From: JBGLNJ01 sp964353405
Lineage (GTDB): Bacteria > Chloroflexota > Anaerolineae > Fen-1058
Direction: 5' to 3'
DNA: 6,427 nt
Assembly: GCA_964353405.1 (NCBI GenBank)
Contig: CAYGWJ010000354.1
Span: forward strand, 1 to 6,427
Positions 5,240 to 6,427 of the stretch are shown here, piece after piece; the first letter of the stretch is position 1; every line of letters starts with the position of its first letter. The notes below the pieces were generated by a model that did not search any database, was not told where the DNA came from, and was given only the letters and a program-made list of their open reading frames with translations. The translations under genes and the position numbers were made by a program.

Positions 5240-5311
5240 AGCGGGCGACGAGATTCGGACTCGCGACTTTCTCCTTGGCAAGGAGACGCTCTACCACTGA
5301 GCCACGCCCGC
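5240..5311 (-). tRNA. tRNA-Gly (anticodon GCC) with an unusual T-loop
   Basis: The 72-nt cloverleaf has acceptor GCGGGCG/CGCCCGC with discriminator T, D-arm GCTC-AGTGGTA-GAGC, anticodon stem TCTCC/GGAGA with loop TTGCCAA (anticodon GCC), and T-stem GCGAG/CTCGT. U73 and the GCC anticodon fit glycine; it reads GGC and GGU. The T-loop reads TCCGAAT, so position 55 (window 5258) is C instead of the near-universal U that becomes pseudouridine. The other two tRNAs here have the normal TTC. CCA is not encoded. It is transcribed with tRNA-Phe, 13 nt upstream. Confidence 0.95.
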
Positions 5312-5324
5312 AAGTTGATCCAGG

Positions 5325-5397
5325 TGCCGAGACTCAGAATCGAACTGAGGACACCGCAATTTTCAGTCGCGTGCTCTACCAACTGAGCTATCTCGGC
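5325..5397 (-). tRNA. tRNA-Phe (anticodon GAA)
   Basis: The 73-nt cloverleaf has acceptor GCCGAGA/TCTCGGC with discriminator A, D-arm GCTC-AGTTGGTA-GAGC, anticodon stem CGCGA/TTGCG with loop CTGAAAA (anticodon GAA), and T-arm CTCAG-TTCGATT-CTGAG. A73 and the GAA anticodon fit phenylalanine; it reads UUC and UUU. CCA is not encoded. It is the first gene of a two-tRNA operon. Confidence 0.97.
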
Positions 5398-5425
5398 CAG
5401 ATTTTTCAGGTGCGTTGCGAGCCGT

Positions 5426-5454
5426 ATTTTAGCCGAACTGGGCAGAATTGTCAA
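5426..5454 (-). promoter_or_regulatory. Promoter of the tRNA-Phe/tRNA-Gly operon
   Basis: On the minus strand a perfect TTGACA (5454-5449) lies 17 bp from TAAAAT (5431-5426, 5/6 match). The -35 begins one base after the greA stop codon (5458-5456). The -10 is followed by ACGG, as in the tRNA-Leu promoter. The start should be near 5419, some 20 nt before the mature tRNA-Phe. Confidence 0.8.
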
Positions 5455-5455
5455 C

Positions 5456-5938
5456 CTATTCGATCTTGACGATCTCGAACGTGATGGCGCCCGCCGGGGC
5501 GGCGACCACCACTTTTTCTCCGACGCGCTTGCCCATCAGACCTTTGCCCAGCGGACTTGCATGGCTGATCTTGCCCTGCTTCGGGTCGGCTTCCGCTGGG
5601 CCGACGATCATGTACGTCTCCGGGTCCCCATAGTCCTCTTCGGCCACGGTCACCTTGCAGCCGATGTTAACCTTATCACTGGCGACCGTTTCAGCGCGCG
5701 CTTGCTCCACGATGACGGTGTTGCGCAGCATGACTTCAATCGTCCGGATGCGGCCTTCCAAAAACGCCTGGTCTTCTTTGGCCTTGGAATAGTCGGCGTT
5801 CTCCGAAAGGTCGCCCTGCTTGATGGCGAAATGCAATCGCTCGGCCAGCTCTTTGCGCGCCGTCGTCGTGAGGTGCTGCAATTCTTCTTCGAGTTTCTTT
5901 TTGCCTTCGAACGTCAAATAGTTCGGCTGAGAATTCAT
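5456..5938 (-). CDS. greA: Transcription elongation factor GreA
   Basis: This 160-residue protein rescues backtracked RNA polymerase by inserting into the secondary channel and stimulating cleavage of the extruded 3' RNA. The N-terminal part (about 1-78) is the antiparallel coiled coil, with the tip motif GDLSENADY containing the acidic pair D43 and E46 that positions the catalytic metal. The C-terminal part (about 83-160) is the FKBP-like polymerase-binding domain, with GCKVTV, SPLGKGLMGKRVGEKVVVAA and a final FEIVKIE. The length is standard for the family. The ATG at 5938-5936 is chosen because an in-frame ATG at 5968 lies inside the TATAAT promoter box and would precede the transcript start. 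Only a weak AAGG sits upstream as ribosome binding site. The gene ends in TAG directly against the tRNA-Phe promoter. Confidence 0.96.
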   Translation of the reverse strand: MNSQPNYLTFEGKKKLEEELQHLTTTARKELAERLHFAIKQGDLSENADYSKAKEDQAFLEGRIRTIEVMLRNTVIVEQARAETVASDKVNIGCKVTVAEEDYGDPETYMIVGPAEADPKQGKISHASPLGKGLMGKRVGEKVVVAAPAGAITFEIVKIE

Positions 5939-5966
5939 ATCTAACCTTGCCCTTTGCTTTTGCTGC

Positions 5967-5972
5967 ATTATA
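5967..5972 (-). promoter_or_regulatory. greA promoter, -10 box
   Basis: A perfect TATAAT reads on the minus strand, with predicted transcription start near 5960 and a leader of about 22 nt to the ATG at 5938. No convincing -35 hexamer lies 16-18 bp upstream; TTGCCA occurs too far away (23 bp). The palindromic repeat array starts about 30 bp upstream. Confidence 0.5.
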
Positions 5973-6002
5973 ACACAAGAAAGGACGACTCACCCTGGCA
6001 AA

Positions 6003-6419
6003 GTTCGTAGGGCAGGTTTCCAAACCTGCCATCTTCGTGGCGGCTATGGAATGGCTATGGAAAGGCGGCTATGGAAAGCCGCCCTACTCTACGACTACCG
6101 GCCACAAGAACAAAAAGAGTTCGTAGGGCAGGTTTCCAAACCTGCCATCCTCGTGGCAGCTATGGAATGGCGGCTATGGAAAGCCGCCCTACTCAACGAC
6201 TATCCGCCACACGAACAAAAAGAGTTCGTAGGGCAGGTTTCCAAACCTGCCATCCTCGTGGCGGCTATGGAATGGCGGCTATGGAAAGCCGCCCTACTCA
6301 ACGACTATCCGCCACACGAACAAAAAGAGTTCGTAGGGCAGGTTTCCAAACCTGCCTTCCTCGTGGCGGCTATGGAAAGCCGCCCTACTCTACGACTACC
6401 GGCCACAAGAACAAAAAAG
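6003..6419. repeat. Tandem array of four palindrome-rich units of about 105 bp
   Basis: Four head-to-tail units begin at 6003, 6119, 6224 and 6329 (lengths about 116, 105, 105 and 91). Each contains the near-palindrome GGCAGGTTTCCAAACCTGCC, then a second hairpin GGCGGCTATGGAAAGCCGCC. The unit is framed by GTAGGGC and GCCCTAC, so the core can fold as one closing stem enclosing two hairpins. Unit 1 carries an extra GGCTATGGAAA and unit 4 lacks one GGCGGCTATGG-type step. Units 2 and 3 share TCAACGACTATCCGCC, while 1 and 4 share TCTACGACTACCGGCC, suggesting that the inner units arose from each other. No coding potential is seen from here to the right edge. It resembles REP/MITE-like extragenic palindromes. 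Confidence 0.88.
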
Positions 6420-6427
6420 GCCTCCCA

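Noticed and set aside
5240..5397. One of the tRNAs being tRNA-Sec, which would support the selenoprotein directly
   Set aside because: The anticodons are GAA and GCC with normal-length arms; no UCA anticodon or extended acceptor arm is present. The third tRNA (818-901) has anticodon CAG.
5968..5968. Upstream ATG of greA as the start codon (170-residue product)
   Set aside because: The ATG overlaps the TATAAT -10 box and would lie upstream of the transcript start; homologous sequence begins at the ATG at 5938.
6003..6419. CRISPR array
   Set aside because: The units repeat almost entirely, with no unique spacers between short direct repeats.

Overview
The window looks like ordinary chromosome from a GC-rich free-living bacterium, most plausibly a member of the Chloroflexota (Anaerolineae-like). 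This is inferred from the style of the SecG protein, the Ala/Pro/Thr-rich lipoprotein, the membrane-anchored family-5 solute-binding protein and the 'GTAGGGCAGGTTTCC'-type intergenic palindromes. No 16S gene or other firm taxonomic marker is present.

Layout, left to right. A cut-off transposase-like gene start leaves the left edge on the minus strand (1-71). A very small ORF (183-341) and a 121-residue four-helix membrane protein (367-732) follow on the plus strand. A minus-strand block then holds secG (2741-2974), a family-5 solute-binding protein (936-2663) and tRNA-Leu(CAG) (818-901) with its own promoter and terminator. Divergent from secG, with facing promoters in a short intergenic stretch, is a two-domain thioredoxin-fold protein disulfide oxidoreductase (3106-3765). 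A terminator separates it from a secreted lipoprotein (3893-5044) that ends in its own terminator. A minus-strand tRNA-Phe/tRNA-Gly operon (5240-5397) converges on the lipoprotein gene. Upstream of that operon is greA (5456-5938), and the right edge is a tandem array of about four palindrome-rich units of roughly 105 bp (6003-6419).

The main result is in the disulfide oxidoreductase. Conceptual translation stops at a TGA (3544-3546) exactly where the first cysteine of the second CxxC active site should be (VTPT-[TGA]-PYC). The reading frame continues uninterrupted to a TAA at 3763-3765, giving the normal full length of the family (219 residues). A perfect 6-bp GC-rich hairpin with a six-base, G-containing loop begins 11 nt after the TGA, where a bacterial SECIS element should lie. 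The best reading is a selenoprotein with a Sec-x-x-Cys active site, which routine annotation would split into a 146-residue fragment and a 66-residue fragment. UGA is not globally reassigned here, because the solute-binding protein gene ends in TGA.

Functionally the region mixes envelope and secretion functions (SecG, solute-binding protein, lipoprotein, small membrane protein), thiol redox chemistry, translation (three tRNAs) and transcription-elongation rescue (GreA). Both tRNA units start from near-consensus sigma-70-type promoters placed on or against the stop codon of the preceding gene, and both share the -10 context TAAAATACGG.
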